64,000 bases of DNA, taken from assembly GCF_007431345.1 (NCBI RefSeq), contig NZ_CP041730.1:2418001-2482000 (forward strand). Direction: 5' to 3'. Shown one piece after another: positions 17,571-25,751 of this stretch; positions within the stretch are counted from its first letter, which is position 1; each line of letters opens with the position of its first letter. Source of the DNA: Chitinimonas arctica. GTDB lineage: Bacteria; Pseudomonadota; Gammaproteobacteria; Burkholderiales; Chitinimonadaceae. The notes beneath the pieces were generated by a model that was given only the letters and a program-made list of their open reading frames with translations, had not been told where the DNA came from and did not search any database. Made by a program: the position numbers and the translations under genes.

Positions 17571-18201
17571 GGTGATCGTTTCCCTGGGTAGGCGGCACGG
17601 GGCGGTTCGCCCGGTCATCAAGGGCGCGCGCGGCCCGTTCCATCTTCAAATAGACACGGTTGTCGGCGACCACCTCGAAGCCGAAGCGGCGATATAGCCG
17701 ATGTGCCGGATTTTCCGGTTCCACGTGCAGCGATATCGGCTGTGCTTGCTTATCCACCTGGCGAGTCAACAGCTCCAGCACCGCACTGCCAAGGCCCTGG
17801 CCGCGCACGGCCGGCATCAGGCTGATATCGATCAACGTAGCGCGGCTCGCGGTGTGCCACCAGTACAGGCGGCCGATGGGCGTACCCCGGCGCAACAGCA
17901 GCAGGAACTGGGCATCGTGGTAGTGCTCTTGGTAATAGCGGTGCTGGAATTGGAACTGTTGGTGCAGAAAACCCTGCTGTTCGACCGGCGTCCAACCGGT
18001 AGCCGCCATCTCCTCCGCGCGCGTCGAGGCATAAAGGTCGAATAGGAAGTCGAGGTCTTCATCCCGAATGGGACGAGCATAAAGATGCGCCAGCGCGGAC
18101 GCGCCATCCTGGCCAACACGGCTGGCCAAAACGTTCAGCGCCGTATCGATGCCAGGCAAGGGCATTTTGCCAAAACGGAATTGTTCGCTGCCGCTGGACA
18201 C
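17557..18201 (-). CDS. GNAT-family N-acetyltransferase
   Basis: A 214-residue protein. The acetyl-CoA binding region ISLMPAVRGQGLGSAVLELL carries the RGQGLG signature of motif A, and ENPAHRLYRRFGFEVVADNRVYLKME is the usual GNAT motif-B end. The GTG at 18201 is chosen because a perfect TAGGAGG lies just upstream; a longer frame to an ATG at 18225 would place the ribosome binding site inside the gene. It overlaps the DUF6916-like gene by 14 bp. As first gene of the run leading into the giant adhesin and its export genes, it could acetylate one of these proteins, but the substrate is unknown. Confidence 0.85.
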   Translation of the reverse strand: MSSGSEQFRFGKMPLPGIDTALNVLASRVGQDGASALAHLYARPIRDEDLDFLFDLYASTRAEEMAATGWTPVEQQGFLHQQFQFQHRYYQEHYHDAQFLLLLRRGTPIGRLYWWHTASRATLIDISLMPAVRGQGLGSAVLELLTRQVDKQAQPISLHVEPENPAHRLYRRFGFEVVADNRVYLKMERAARALDDRANRPVPPTQGNDHHECT

Positions 18202-18614
18202 GGCTTTCCTCCTACAGCCGGGCACGACGGCGCTTGATCGGCACCGTGCACCATTTGGATATTTTTTTATATTCGGCCCTGAGGGCCGCGCACCCGATGA
18301 TATGCCATCGCACTTCTTATCCTGCGCTGGCTACTTGCTGCATGGGTTATAGACCATTCCCGTTAAAATCGGCTGGTAAAAAATACAATGCCGTCGGTCG
18401 GAATTTCTGGCCCATACCCATCCCTTGCGGACAGGCTGAAGCTACTTGCGCTGACTGAAATAGACGAAGCCGAACGATGCTTCACAAACCATTGGCGAGC
18501 GGTGACGCGGACGGCGACGCCCAGCAAGGGACGTCCCGGCAAGAGGGAAAAACGGATTTGCAATAATGGCTGCACGAAACCGCGTTCAGGGGTGACGTTC
18601 CCTAGGCCGGACGC
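18202..18614. other. Gene-free stretch with probable promoter of the adhesin gene run
   Basis: About 410 bp between the GNAT gene and the next small gene. A T-rich tract around 18256-18276 (ATATTTTTTTATATTC) upstream of the GNAT start is the best candidate for the operon promoter region. I see no convincing coding frame, RNA gene or repeat in the rest. Confidence 0.35.
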
Positions 18615-18902
18615 CTATTCCTTAACGGCTTCGCGTAACTCGTCCAAGGTGAAACCCGTACTTTGCGCAGCCTGGCGTATCTCATCCATTGCCTCGCGTT
18701 TACGCCGCAGGAAATCCACGCGCGAGGAAACCGCCTTGGCGTGGGCAGCTTTTCTTGCCACCAAGACCTCGCCATTCGGTAACTGCTCGCTGCTGATGGC
18801 CGCGCTTGGCGTGCTGGAGTCACCGAACAGGGCTTCCAGCGCAGCGCGCGCCTTGACCGCATCCTGGCTCTGACTATTGCCGTGGTTATGTCGTGTTTTC
18901 AT
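18615..18902 (-). CDS. Small hypothetical protein, charged helical
   Basis: A 95-residue frame that I do not recognise. The second half looks strongly helical and charged (RKAAHAKAVSSRVDFLRRKREAMDEIRQAAQSTGFTLDELREAVKE), and the end resembles a short helix-turn-helix-like tail. There is no signal peptide, membrane segment or cysteine. No clear ribosome binding site precedes the ATG. The base composition is like the neighbouring genes, and the absence of a competing frame supports it as a real gene, but nothing in the context points to a function. Confidence 0.5.
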   Translation of the reverse strand: MKTRHNHGNSQSQDAVKARAALEALFGDSSTPSAAISSEQLPNGEVLVARKAAHAKAVSSRVDFLRRKREAMDEIRQAAQSTGFTLDELREAVKE

Positions 18903-19444
18903 GTTTGAATACCAATTGAATAGTAGAAGCGCTGATCACGTACCGTAGCGGGCGACAGCGAAATTCCATCGCGACGGCGAGGATGGGGAGTGGTATCGAT
19001 CAGCGCAAAGGCTCGACTACTCACTACCGACTTGCTCCCGGCGGCAGAGATCGTGGTACTGCCCGGGTGCCGCACTTTGGCGGCAAATCAGCTTCAGTAC
19101 AGTGCGTGTATCAGCTATTTTCGTGCCGCCTGTTCGCGACTGTACGAGATGGATAGGCATGGGCCTGGACGGTAGTCGGCATACTGCTCAATTCAAACTT
19201 AGCAAGTTTAGGCGGAATTACCAGCCAATAAAAAATTGCCTATCCAGAAATTAAATCAATATGGGTGTTCCCAGGCGGAAATACGCGGTATAGGCCGGCA
19301 AAATGCAAATCAATAAATCACCCGGTAAAATTGCCAAGCCGCTTATATCCCCAGCCACCCAATGGACCGCTTACCCGAACTTGGACCCCGTCGATACCAA
19401 ATGATTCCCACCCAGCCGTCGATTCATTCCAGAGCCGGTTGAGA
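18903..19444. other. Gene-free stretch, partly AT-rich
   Basis: About 540 bp between the small hypothetical gene and the DeoR-type regulator. The part from about 19190 to 19340 is AT-rich compared with its surroundings. I find no supported coding frame, RNA gene, repeat or terminator. Confidence 0.4.
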
Positions 19445-20188
19445 CTAGGCAGGTACCAGTTGCACATAGGGGCGCTCATCGAGCAGCCAGTCAGGCGCGC
19501 TGTCGGTAATCAGCCGGTCGAAATCGCTTAGCGCCGCAACCGAATAGGGCGCGATCTGGCCAAACTTGCTGTCGTCGGTCACCAGGACGGCACTGGCCGA
19601 ATGCGCGATCATGGCCGCCTTGACCTGGGCATCGCTGGCATGCGTCGCCGTGACGCCCAGCTTGGCATGTACCGCGCAGGCACCCAGGAAAGCCATATCG
19701 GCGCGATGGCTGGCGATCAAGGCCACGGCGGTGGGTCCGGCGAAATAACGCTCCGGCGCGCACCAAAGCCCGCCGCTGAGCACCAGATCGATGCCAGGCC
19801 GATCCGCCAGCACCGTGGCGACATCGAGCGAATTGGTCACCACGCATAGCGGTGTCACTTCCAGGGCGCGGGCCAATTCCAGGGTGGTGGTGCCCGCATC
19901 GATAAAGATGGTTTGGTGAGCTTCCACCAAGGCCGCCGCCGCCGCGCCAAGGCCCGCCTTGGCGGCCGGCCTGATCGCGGTGCGGGCGGGAAAACGGATC
20001 TGTGCCGTCGCCAGCAGCACGGCGCCACCATGCGTCTTCTGTAGAAAACCCTTCTCCGTCAGCGCCTTCAAATCGCGCCGCACGGTATCTTCCGACACCC
20101 CCAGATCGCGCGCCAAGGCGGCGACCTCGACCCGGCCATGGCGGGTCAGCGCATCAAGAATTCGTTGGTGTCGTTCCTCGGCAAACAT
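19445..20188 (-). CDS. DeoR/GlpR-family transcriptional regulator
   Basis: A 247-residue repressor-type protein. Residues 1-57 form the DeoR winged helix-turn-helix (ERHQRILDALTRHGRVEVAALARDLGVSEDTVRRDLKALTEKGFLQKTHGGA), and the rest is a DeoRC sugar-phosphate-sensing domain with the usual IFIDAGTTTLELA, VVTNSLDVATVL and LSGGLW elements. Members typically repress sugar or polyol operons and are released by a phosphorylated sugar. No sugar-catabolic genes are adjacent, so the target is unknown. It is divergent from the VOC gene, with 135 bp between the starts. Confidence 0.9.
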   Translation of the reverse strand: MFAEERHQRILDALTRHGRVEVAALARDLGVSEDTVRRDLKALTEKGFLQKTHGGAVLLATAQIRFPARTAIRPAAKAGLGAAAAALVEAHQTIFIDAGTTTLELARALEVTPLCVVTNSLDVATVLADRPGIDLVLSGGLWCAPERYFAGPTAVALIASHRADMAFLGACAVHAKLGVTATHASDAQVKAAMIAHSASAVLVTDDSKFGQIAPYSVAALSDFDRLITDSAPDWLLDERPYVQLVPA

Positions 20189-20323
20189 GCCGAACAGTAT
20201 ACCTCAAGCATAGGTGTCTGCGTCTTTCTGCCTATATCAGCAAGAAAACGCAGAGCGCTCTTGACCAATCTCGCGATAATGCGCAACCATTACGCAGGCT
20301 TATGCAATTTATTGCGAGAATGT

Positions 20324-20713
20324 ATGAAGATCGAGCACATCGCCCTATGGGTGGCCAATCTGGAGCGAATGAAGGATTTCTACGTACAGCATTTCGGCGG
20401 CAGCGCGAGCGAGCCGTATTGCAATCGCCGGACCGGGTTTCGCTCCTACTTCCTCAGCTTCACCGACGGCGCCAGGCTGGAACTGATGCAAAAGCCGGGG
20501 ATCGCCGCCAACGCCAATAGCGACCAGCAGCAGACCCTGGGATTCGTCCATCTGGCGTTCGCCACCGGATCGGCCCTGCAAGTGGAAAAGCTGACCGAGC
20601 GGCTGCAAGCCGCCGGCATGCGCCTGCTGTCCGCTCCGCGCCTGACCGGCGATGCCTATTACGAAAGCGTGTTGCTCGATCCGGAAGGCAACCGGATCGA
20701 AATCACCATCTGA
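20324..20713 (+). CDS. VOC-family (glyoxalase/bleomycin-resistance-like) protein
   Basis: A 129-residue protein starting MKIEHIALWVANLERMKDFY. It has the paired beta-alpha-beta-beta-beta layout of the vicinal oxygen chelate fold: first metal-ligand histidine H5, GFRSYFLSFTDGARLELMQ with a glutamate ligand candidate, GFVHLAFA with the next histidine, and DPEGNRIEI with the last glutamate. The full set of potential metal ligands suggests an active metalloenzyme or metal-dependent binding protein. The start is the ATG at 20324; the frame is open upstream but without family similarity. The substrate cannot be inferred. Confidence 0.85.
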   Translation: MKIEHIALWVANLERMKDFYVQHFGGSASEPYCNRRTGFRSYFLSFTDGARLELMQKPGIAANANSDQQQTLGFVHLAFATGSALQVEKLTERLQAAGMRLLSAPRLTGDAYYESVLLDPEGNRIEITI

Positions 20714-21928
20714 TCAGCCTTTCACGCACACCACCTGGCGTAGGGTATGCACGATTTCCACCAGCTCGGACTGGGCCGTCATCACCGCATCGATATCCTT
20801 GTAAGCCATCGGAATCTCGTCGATCACGTCTTCATCCTTACGGCATTCGACATGCTTGGTGGCCTCGATCTGATCCGCCACCGTGAATAGCTTCTTCGCC
20901 TTGGTGCGGCTCATGCTTCGCCCGGCTCCATGGCTACAGGAACAGAACGCTTCCTCGTTCCCCAATCCGCGAACAATAAAGCTTTTGGCACCCATGGAAC
21001 CGGGAATGATACCTAGCTGACCCTTTTGCGCCGATACCGCTCCTTTGCGGGTTACCAATACTTCTCGACCGAAGTGCGTTTCCTTCTGCACGTAGTTGTG
21101 ATGGCAATTCACCGCTTCGACATCGGCGACAAAGGGCTTGGCAATTACGGTACGGGCTGCCGCAGTCACGTTCTGCATCATCACCGCGCGGTTGCGACGG
21201 GCAAAATCCTGCGCCCATCCAACGGCTTCGACATAGTCATCGAAGTGCTGGCTACCCTCTTGAAAGTAGGCCAGATCGCGATGCGGCAAATCGGCGATAT
21301 GCTGGCGCATATCCGCCTGCGCCAGTTCGATAAACAGGTTCCCGATCGCATTACCCACGCCACGCGATCCGGAATGCAGCATGAACCAGACTCGGCTTTC
21401 CTCATCCAGGCAAACCTCGATAAAGTGGTTACCGGTTCCCAAAGTACCCAGATGCTTATGATTGTTGGTGTTCTTGATACGCGGGTGCTTCTCGGTGATG
21501 CGCTTGAAACCGTCGGCCAGCTCGCCCCACATGGCATCCACGGTCTTCGGCGGAGTATCCCAGGAACCCTTGTCGCGCTTTCCCATGGTGCGGCCGTGCG
21601 GTACCGCCGCTTCGATGGCGGATCGCAAACCCGCCAGATTATCGGGTAGGTCGGCAGCGGTCAGGCTGGTACGGGCGGCCATCATCCCGCAGCCGATATC
21701 CACACCAACCGCCGCAGGGATAATCGCACCCAGGGTGGGGATCACGGTCCCGATGGTCGATCCCTTACCGAGATGCACATCGGGCATCACCGCCAGGTGC
21801 TTGTAGATAAAAGGCATCCTGGCCGTATTCATCAATTGCTGGCGCGCTTCATCCTCGACCGGTACGCCTTCGGTCCACATCTTGATCGGGGCGCCGTTCG
21901 CTACGGCGACAGTGTTGTGCTTGCTCAT
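20714..21928 (-). CDS. rtcB: RtcB-family RNA ligase
   Basis: A 404-residue RNA ligase that joins 2',3'-cyclic-phosphate or 3'-phosphate ends to 5'-OH ends using GTP and Mn2+. Diagnostic elements are all present: GVDIGCGMMA, GTLGTGNHFIEV, FMLHSGSRGVGN, VNCHHNYVQKETHFG and the guanylylated histidine in CSHGAGRSMSRTKA. It starts at the ATG at 21928, behind GGTAGGAAG; the frame upstream of this lacks similarity. No rtcA or rtcR gene is next to it, so it appears to be a single-gene unit. It is convergent with the VOC gene, with the stop codons adjoining. Confidence 0.95.
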   Translation of the reverse strand: MSKHNTVAVANGAPIKMWTEGVPVEDEARQQLMNTARMPFIYKHLAVMPDVHLGKGSTIGTVIPTLGAIIPAAVGVDIGCGMMAARTSLTAADLPDNLAGLRSAIEAAVPHGRTMGKRDKGSWDTPPKTVDAMWGELADGFKRITEKHPRIKNTNNHKHLGTLGTGNHFIEVCLDEESRVWFMLHSGSRGVGNAIGNLFIELAQADMRQHIADLPHRDLAYFQEGSQHFDDYVEAVGWAQDFARRNRAVMMQNVTAAARTVIAKPFVADVEAVNCHHNYVQKETHFGREVLVTRKGAVSAQKGQLGIIPGSMGAKSFIVRGLGNEEAFCSCSHGAGRSMSRTKAKKLFTVADQIEATKHVECRKDEDVIDEIPMAYKDIDAVMTAQSELVEIVHTLRQVVCVKG

Positions 21929-22194
21929 CTTCCTACCCTTAGTCCAGCGCGCTCTGCGGTGGAGAACATTGATTCCACGTATGCATTTCATACGTCAACG
22001 AGGATCAGTATTGCGAAAAGCGTGCCAGCAACTGACCACCTCGTGAAAATCGACCCCACATCTTTGATTCAAAACGGTATTTACAACAAATCATCAACCG
22101 GCGGTTTGCTTATCCCTACTCGGCACCAGCTGATTTCTATCTAGGATTTTATAACTTGGTATAAATGCTTCGCACATTGGCCAGCCTGCTTGCC

Positions 22195-23223
22195 TCATCG
22201 AATACCGAGCAGTTCCAGTACCTGCTCCACCCGCGAAGCCACGCTACCGGTCAGCAAATGGTAGGGCTGGGCACGCTGTTCAAGCGCCCGTCCATACCAG
22301 CTGTGCTGCAGGTCGCGGAAGTCCGCGCCTTGGCGGGTACCATCCTGGACGAAGGGAAAATCGGGCGCGCACAACAATACCTGTTGATAAGTCCGGTCGG
22401 CCATTTCCCGCAATGCCGGCTCAGCCCGACCGAATAAATGCTGGCAATAGAAGAGCGTCGTCAACGGCGAGGTATCGCATACCAGATACGTATTGGTCTG
22501 TCCGGCCAGGGCGTCTTCCCGCCGAACTTGCTCGCAGGCAATCGCCAGGAGATCGCCATAGCCGAGCTCGCCACCTTGCGCCTCCCAGCGCTCGCGCCCA
22601 TATTCCGGCACGTAGCGACAGTGCAAAGCCTTCGCCAAGGCAATCGCCAGCGTGCTCTTCCCGCTGGATTCGCCACCTAGCAGGCAAATTCGCGATACGA
22701 AATCGGCATAGACAGAAGCCGCCAGGTAATCGCGGTGACCATGGACGTCGCCGCGGATACGGGTCGCCGAAATCGGAATATTCGCGCGCGCCCGGTCAAG
22801 CTCGACATGCGTCACCAGGCTGCCGAATTCCCTACTCAGATGCGCGGCAAATCCGTCGCCATAATCCTCGCTGGTAAACACGGCCTCCACGCTCACGGCC
22901 CATATCGATAGGCAGAGCCGGGCGACGAATTGGCGATGCTCCTCGGCGGGCGCGGTATTGGACGGCAATGATCCTATCGCCCGCCCCTCCACCCGCCACT
23001 GCTCCACCAGCGCTTCGGTCACCACCAGGCTGATCGCGGCAGGAAATCGTTCGACCAGCCAGCGTTGCCGCCGCGCCGGCTCGCAGCCCGGCAGCTCCGG
23101 CTTGGAATAACTGAGCAGGTAGAGCTGATCGCACTGAGCCTGCGCCCTATCGATCAGCCACTCGTGCCCCCGATGCAGTGGTGCGAACTTACCTACCACT
23201 AGTCCGGCCCGAAAGCGCTTCAC
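22195..23223 (-). CDS. nadR: NadR-like bifunctional NMN adenylyltransferase / ribosylnicotinamide kinase
   Basis: A 342-residue protein. Its N-terminal nucleotidyltransferase domain has the GKFAPLHRGHEWLI motif (residues about 11-24) and the later SATRIRGD element that binds ATP. The C-terminal half is a P-loop kinase with GGESSGKST. This pairing is the NadR arrangement, which phosphorylates nicotinamide riboside to NMN and adenylates NMN to NAD. The N-terminal DNA-binding domain of enterobacterial NadR is absent, as is usual where NrtR regulates. The GTG start overlaps the pnuC stop (GTGA at 23220-23223), so translation is coupled to the transporter. Confidence 0.9.
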   Translation of the reverse strand: MKRFRAGLVVGKFAPLHRGHEWLIDRAQAQCDQLYLLSYSKPELPGCEPARRQRWLVERFPAAISLVVTEALVEQWRVEGRAIGSLPSNTAPAEEHRQFVARLCLSIWAVSVEAVFTSEDYGDGFAAHLSREFGSLVTHVELDRARANIPISATRIRGDVHGHRDYLAASVYADFVSRICLLGGESSGKSTLAIALAKALHCRYVPEYGRERWEAQGGELGYGDLLAIACEQVRREDALAGQTNTYLVCDTSPLTTLFYCQHLFGRAEPALREMADRTYQQVLLCAPDFPFVQDGTRQGADFRDLQHSWYGRALEQRAQPYHLLTGSVASRVEQVLELLGIR

Positions 23224-23780
23224 CGTGCCAACTCGCGACGCCAGCTGAACAAGCCGTACCAGGCATTGAACCAAAAGATCGCGTACAGGCCCGCGGTGAG
23301 ATAAAGCTCGCGCGAGATATATAGCGGTACCGCGATGGCATCCACCACCAGCCAGACATACCAGTTCTCCACTCGCCGTCCCATCAGCAGCAATTGACCC
23401 AGCACACTGAAGGTCAGCACCAGCGAATCGACAAACGGTGCATAGGCATTGGTAAAGCGATGGAGCAGGGCACCATAGCCCGCCGCCACCAGCAAGGCGG
23501 CCACCGTGGCCAGCACGCAGGTCCATCGGTCGGTACGACGCACCGGCAGTTGACCGCCGTTTTTGCCGTGCAGCCAATGCCACCATCCCATCAGGCTGGT
23601 AACGATATAGAAGCCCTGCAGGGTAACGTCGGCATACAGCTGGGTGTGGAAAAACACCCAGGCGAACAGTGCGCATCCCACTATCCCGGTCCACCAGGTA
23701 TGGACGCTGTTCCGGGCCGCCAACCAGACAGAAAGCCCATAGGTGATATCTGCGGCAAGTTCGGAGGGGGAGATCATCAT
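23220..23780 (-). CDS. pnuC: PnuC-type nicotinamide riboside transporter
   Basis: A 186-residue membrane protein with about seven hydrophobic segments and PnuC-type features (TYGLSVWLAARNSVHTWWTG; FYIVTSLMGWWHWLHG with the substrate-stacking tryptophans; NWYVWLVVDAIAVPLY). It imports nicotinamide riboside, which is trapped by phosphorylation by the NadR kinase encoded by the overlapping downstream gene. The gene lies 60 bp after the Nudix regulator gene on the same strand, giving an NAD-salvage operon. Confidence 0.93.
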   Translation of the reverse strand: MMISPSELAADITYGLSVWLAARNSVHTWWTGIVGCALFAWVFFHTQLYADVTLQGFYIVTSLMGWWHWLHGKNGGQLPVRRTDRWTCVLATVAALLVAAGYGALLHRFTNAYAPFVDSLVLTFSVLGQLLLMGRRVENWYVWLVVDAIAVPLYISRELYLTAGLYAIFWFNAWYGLFSWRRELAR

Positions 23781-23840
23781 GCGCTCACTCGGGAAAAGAT
23801 GAATGGCAAGGTCTGGCTACCCGCATCCGCGGAAAAAGCT

Positions 23841-24500
23841 TTATACCGCCTTATCAAATAGCGCCAGACGCCGATCCGGCCGCAAGCGATAGAGTTGTGC
23901 CGGACGGTGTTTACCCTGCCGAATGGCATCGGGCACCGCTTCGACAAAATCCAGCTCGGGCAATTTGCGCCTGAATACGCTCTTGTCCAAGGGCGTGCCC
24001 AGGATTTGTTCGTAAGTCTGCTGCAGTTCGGTGAGCGTAAACAGGGGAGGCAACAAGTGGCAGGGCAGTGAAGAATAGGCGGACTTGTCCCGTAGGCGCT
24101 TGACCGCGTGGGCGACGATAGCGGCATGATCGAAGGGAAGCTCGGGCAGGGCATCGACCTCCACCAGTTCAAAGCGGTGCTCGGCGTCGGAAATCAGCAC
24201 GCTTTCGTGCACCAGCGCGTAATGGGCGATGCTGGCAGACCAGCCCCGCGGATCGCGTACTCCGCCGGTAAAGGTATAGAGTTGCTCCAGATACGGCGAC
24301 ACCAGGCCGGTCTTGCTACGCAGCACGCGCTCGGCCGCCGCCAATGCGTCATGGTCGTCATCGGCATGGATATAGCCGCCGGGCAGTGCCAGCCGTTTCG
24401 CAAAGGGATCACGCTCACGCCGGGTCAATACCGTTTTCAGCCGCATCCCGCTCAACGTGAACAGCACGATATCCACGGTAACGATCAAGGTTGGGTTCAC
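23841..24500 (-). CDS. nrtR: NrtR-type Nudix repressor of NAD metabolism
   Basis: A Nudix-like domain (VTVDIVLFTLSGMRLKTVL to about residue 145) followed by a winged-helix DNA-binding domain (FTLTELQQTYEQILGTPLDKSVFRRKL). The Nudix box is degenerate: the usual REUXEE core reads AAERVLRSKTGL, lacking the catalytic glutamates, as in NrtR proteins that bind ADP-ribose without hydrolysing it. Two starts are possible: a TTG at 24572 or the GTG at 24500. I prefer the GTG because homologues start at about the NPTL strand, and it leaves the palindrome at 24556-24576 upstream as an operator. It heads the pnuC-nadR operon. Confidence 0.85.
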   Translation of the reverse strand: MNPTLIVTVDIVLFTLSGMRLKTVLTRRERDPFAKRLALPGGYIHADDDHDALAAAERVLRSKTGLVSPYLEQLYTFTGGVRDPRGWSASIAHYALVHESVLISDAEHRFELVEVDALPELPFDHAAIVAHAVKRLRDKSAYSSLPCHLLPPLFTLTELQQTYEQILGTPLDKSVFRRKLPELDFVEAVPDAIRQGKHRPAQLYRLRPDRRLALFDKAV

Positions 24501-24555
24501 ATTCAGGCTTTCTTGTGGGGAGGCAGGCAGGCGATCGCCAGGCGCACCAAGCAAC

Positions 24556-24576
24556 TTAGTTACATTTGGCAACTAA
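24556..24576. promoter_or_regulatory. Probable NrtR operator palindrome
   Basis: The inverted repeat TTAGTT-N9-AACTAA lies 56-76 bp upstream of the preferred nrtR start. Autoregulation of the nrtR-led operon through an upstream palindrome is the established pattern for this family. The match to a known NrtR consensus has not been tested. Confidence 0.5.
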
Positions 24577-25142
24577 TTATATGCGAAGAATAGCGCGCTG
24601 GGGACTTATTGCGAATAGGACAGCTTCCAACGATGACGACTGCGGTTTTACAAGCGCATCGCCTTAAGAATGAACACGCGGTTCAACCGTTCCGTAGCCG
24701 ATTGTTGATCAACCTGCCGGTAGCGGCATTATGGATTTCTACGGATCTCGCGTGCAAAGGTACCCGTGGACTGGGTCCAGTCCTGGTTGCGCCCCAGCGT
24801 GCAATGGACCATCACATCGACCTGTCCGCGCCTATGGTTGAGCGGATCGGACTTGGCGCCGCGTAGCTTGACCAGGCTGTTGATATTATCGTGCGTGGTT
24901 CGTTGCTTTTCGCTGACGCCCAGGCCGTCAAGCCGGCGTTTAACGGACCCTGCCGTCGATGTGTCATTCTGGAAAAATGAAAAGAAAGGCATGGTTTGTC
25001 GCCCCAACGTCTGCGTCGGCACCGAATGTATATATTCCGCCAGGTAGGGATATAGCGAATGCCGGCAAAAAACAAAGCTTGTAGTGAGACGACCGCGCCG
25101 GACCTATGCCCTAAGGTAAATCCATACTTGATAAGGACATCC
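24573..25142. other. Sparse region with one doubtful small frame
   Basis: About 570 bp between nrtR and the DUF2214-type gene. The only candidate is a minus-strand frame from the GTG at 25022 (or the ATG at 24992) to 24729, 97 or 87 residues, starting PFFSFFQNDTSTAGSVKRRL. I do not recognise it and see no strong ribosome binding site, so it is recorded as doubtful. No other feature is seen. Confidence 0.3.
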
Positions 25143-25595
25143 ATGTTCACCAGCGCACTGTTTGCCTTTCTCCACTTCGTGGCCGTCTTCGGCATCGTCG
25201 GCACGATCTTCTTCGAGTGGCAAACGATGAGCCGCACCCCCACCGTTGCCGCAGCGAAGCGCCTACAGCTATGCGATAGATGGTACGGGGCCTCTGCCAC
25301 CATGCTGCTGATCGTGGGCTTCCTGCGCGTCTTCTACTTCGAGAAGGGATCGACCTTCTATATGAGCAATCCGCTCTTTCACGCAAAACTCGGCCTCTTT
25401 GTGCTTGTAGGCCTGCTTTCCATCTACCCGACGGTCCGCTTTATCAAATGGGGCCCGCAAACCAGGCAAGGGCTCGCACCCGTTGTCTCCGAATCGGAAT
25501 ACCAGCGCATCATGACCTTGCTGCGCTTGGAGGTGGTTTTACTGCTGGCTGCCGCACTGTGTGCCAGCTTGATGGCGCGCGGCATCGGGCTTTAA
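25143..25595 (+). CDS. DUF2214-type four-helix membrane protein
   Basis: A 150-residue membrane protein with four hydrophobic segments: FAFLHFVAVFGIVGTIFFEW, GASATMLLIVGFLRVFYF, PLFHAKLGLFVLVGLLSIYP and LRLEVVLLLAAALCASLMA. The conserved pattern LHF...FEW, FYFEKG and FHAKLGLF matches the DUF2214 family of small inner-membrane proteins of unknown function. The histidines in the first and third helices could in principle bind haem. The ATG at 25143 follows AAGGA; upstream in-frame codons are not family-like. A hairpin follows the gene. Confidence 0.75.
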   Translation: MFTSALFAFLHFVAVFGIVGTIFFEWQTMSRTPTVAAAKRLQLCDRWYGASATMLLIVGFLRVFYFEKGSTFYMSNPLFHAKLGLFVLVGLLSIYPTVRFIKWGPQTRQGLAPVVSESEYQRIMTLLRLEVVLLLAAALCASLMARGIGL

Positions 25596-25617
25596 ATTCG
25601 CTTACCTCTTCCTGCAC

Positions 25618-25640
25618 CAGCCGCCTCGCCGAGGCGGCTG
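25618..25640 (+). terminator. Hairpin downstream of the DUF2214-type gene
   Basis: A perfect 10-bp stem (CAGCCGCCTC / GAGGCGGCTG) with a 3-base loop begins 22 bp after the stop codon. The following sequence is only weakly T-rich (TTTCACG), so termination may be partial. Confidence 0.55.
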
Positions 25641-25690
25641 TTTCACGTGAAGCACAAGTGAGCCAAGGCAAGTAGTTTTATACGTTTTTG

Positions 25691-25715
25691 TTGTGTAAAC
25701 CGGTTTTTTACACAA
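25691..25715. promoter_or_regulatory. Inverted repeat upstream of Fic gene, candidate operator
   Basis: Nine-base arms TTGTGTAAA and TTTACACAA separated by seven bases lie 37-61 bp before the Fic start, in an AT-rich tract. The position suits control of the Fic gene by a dimeric repressor. No repressor gene is adjacent. Confidence 0.45.
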
Positions 25716-25751
25716 AAATTGATCGGGATATACATTTTTGAGTAAAGAAAC

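Noticed and set aside
16613..18201. Prophage remnant because of the tail-Collar protein
   Set aside because: No capsid, terminase, integrase or other tail gene is nearby, and the gene is embedded in an operon with bacterial genes.
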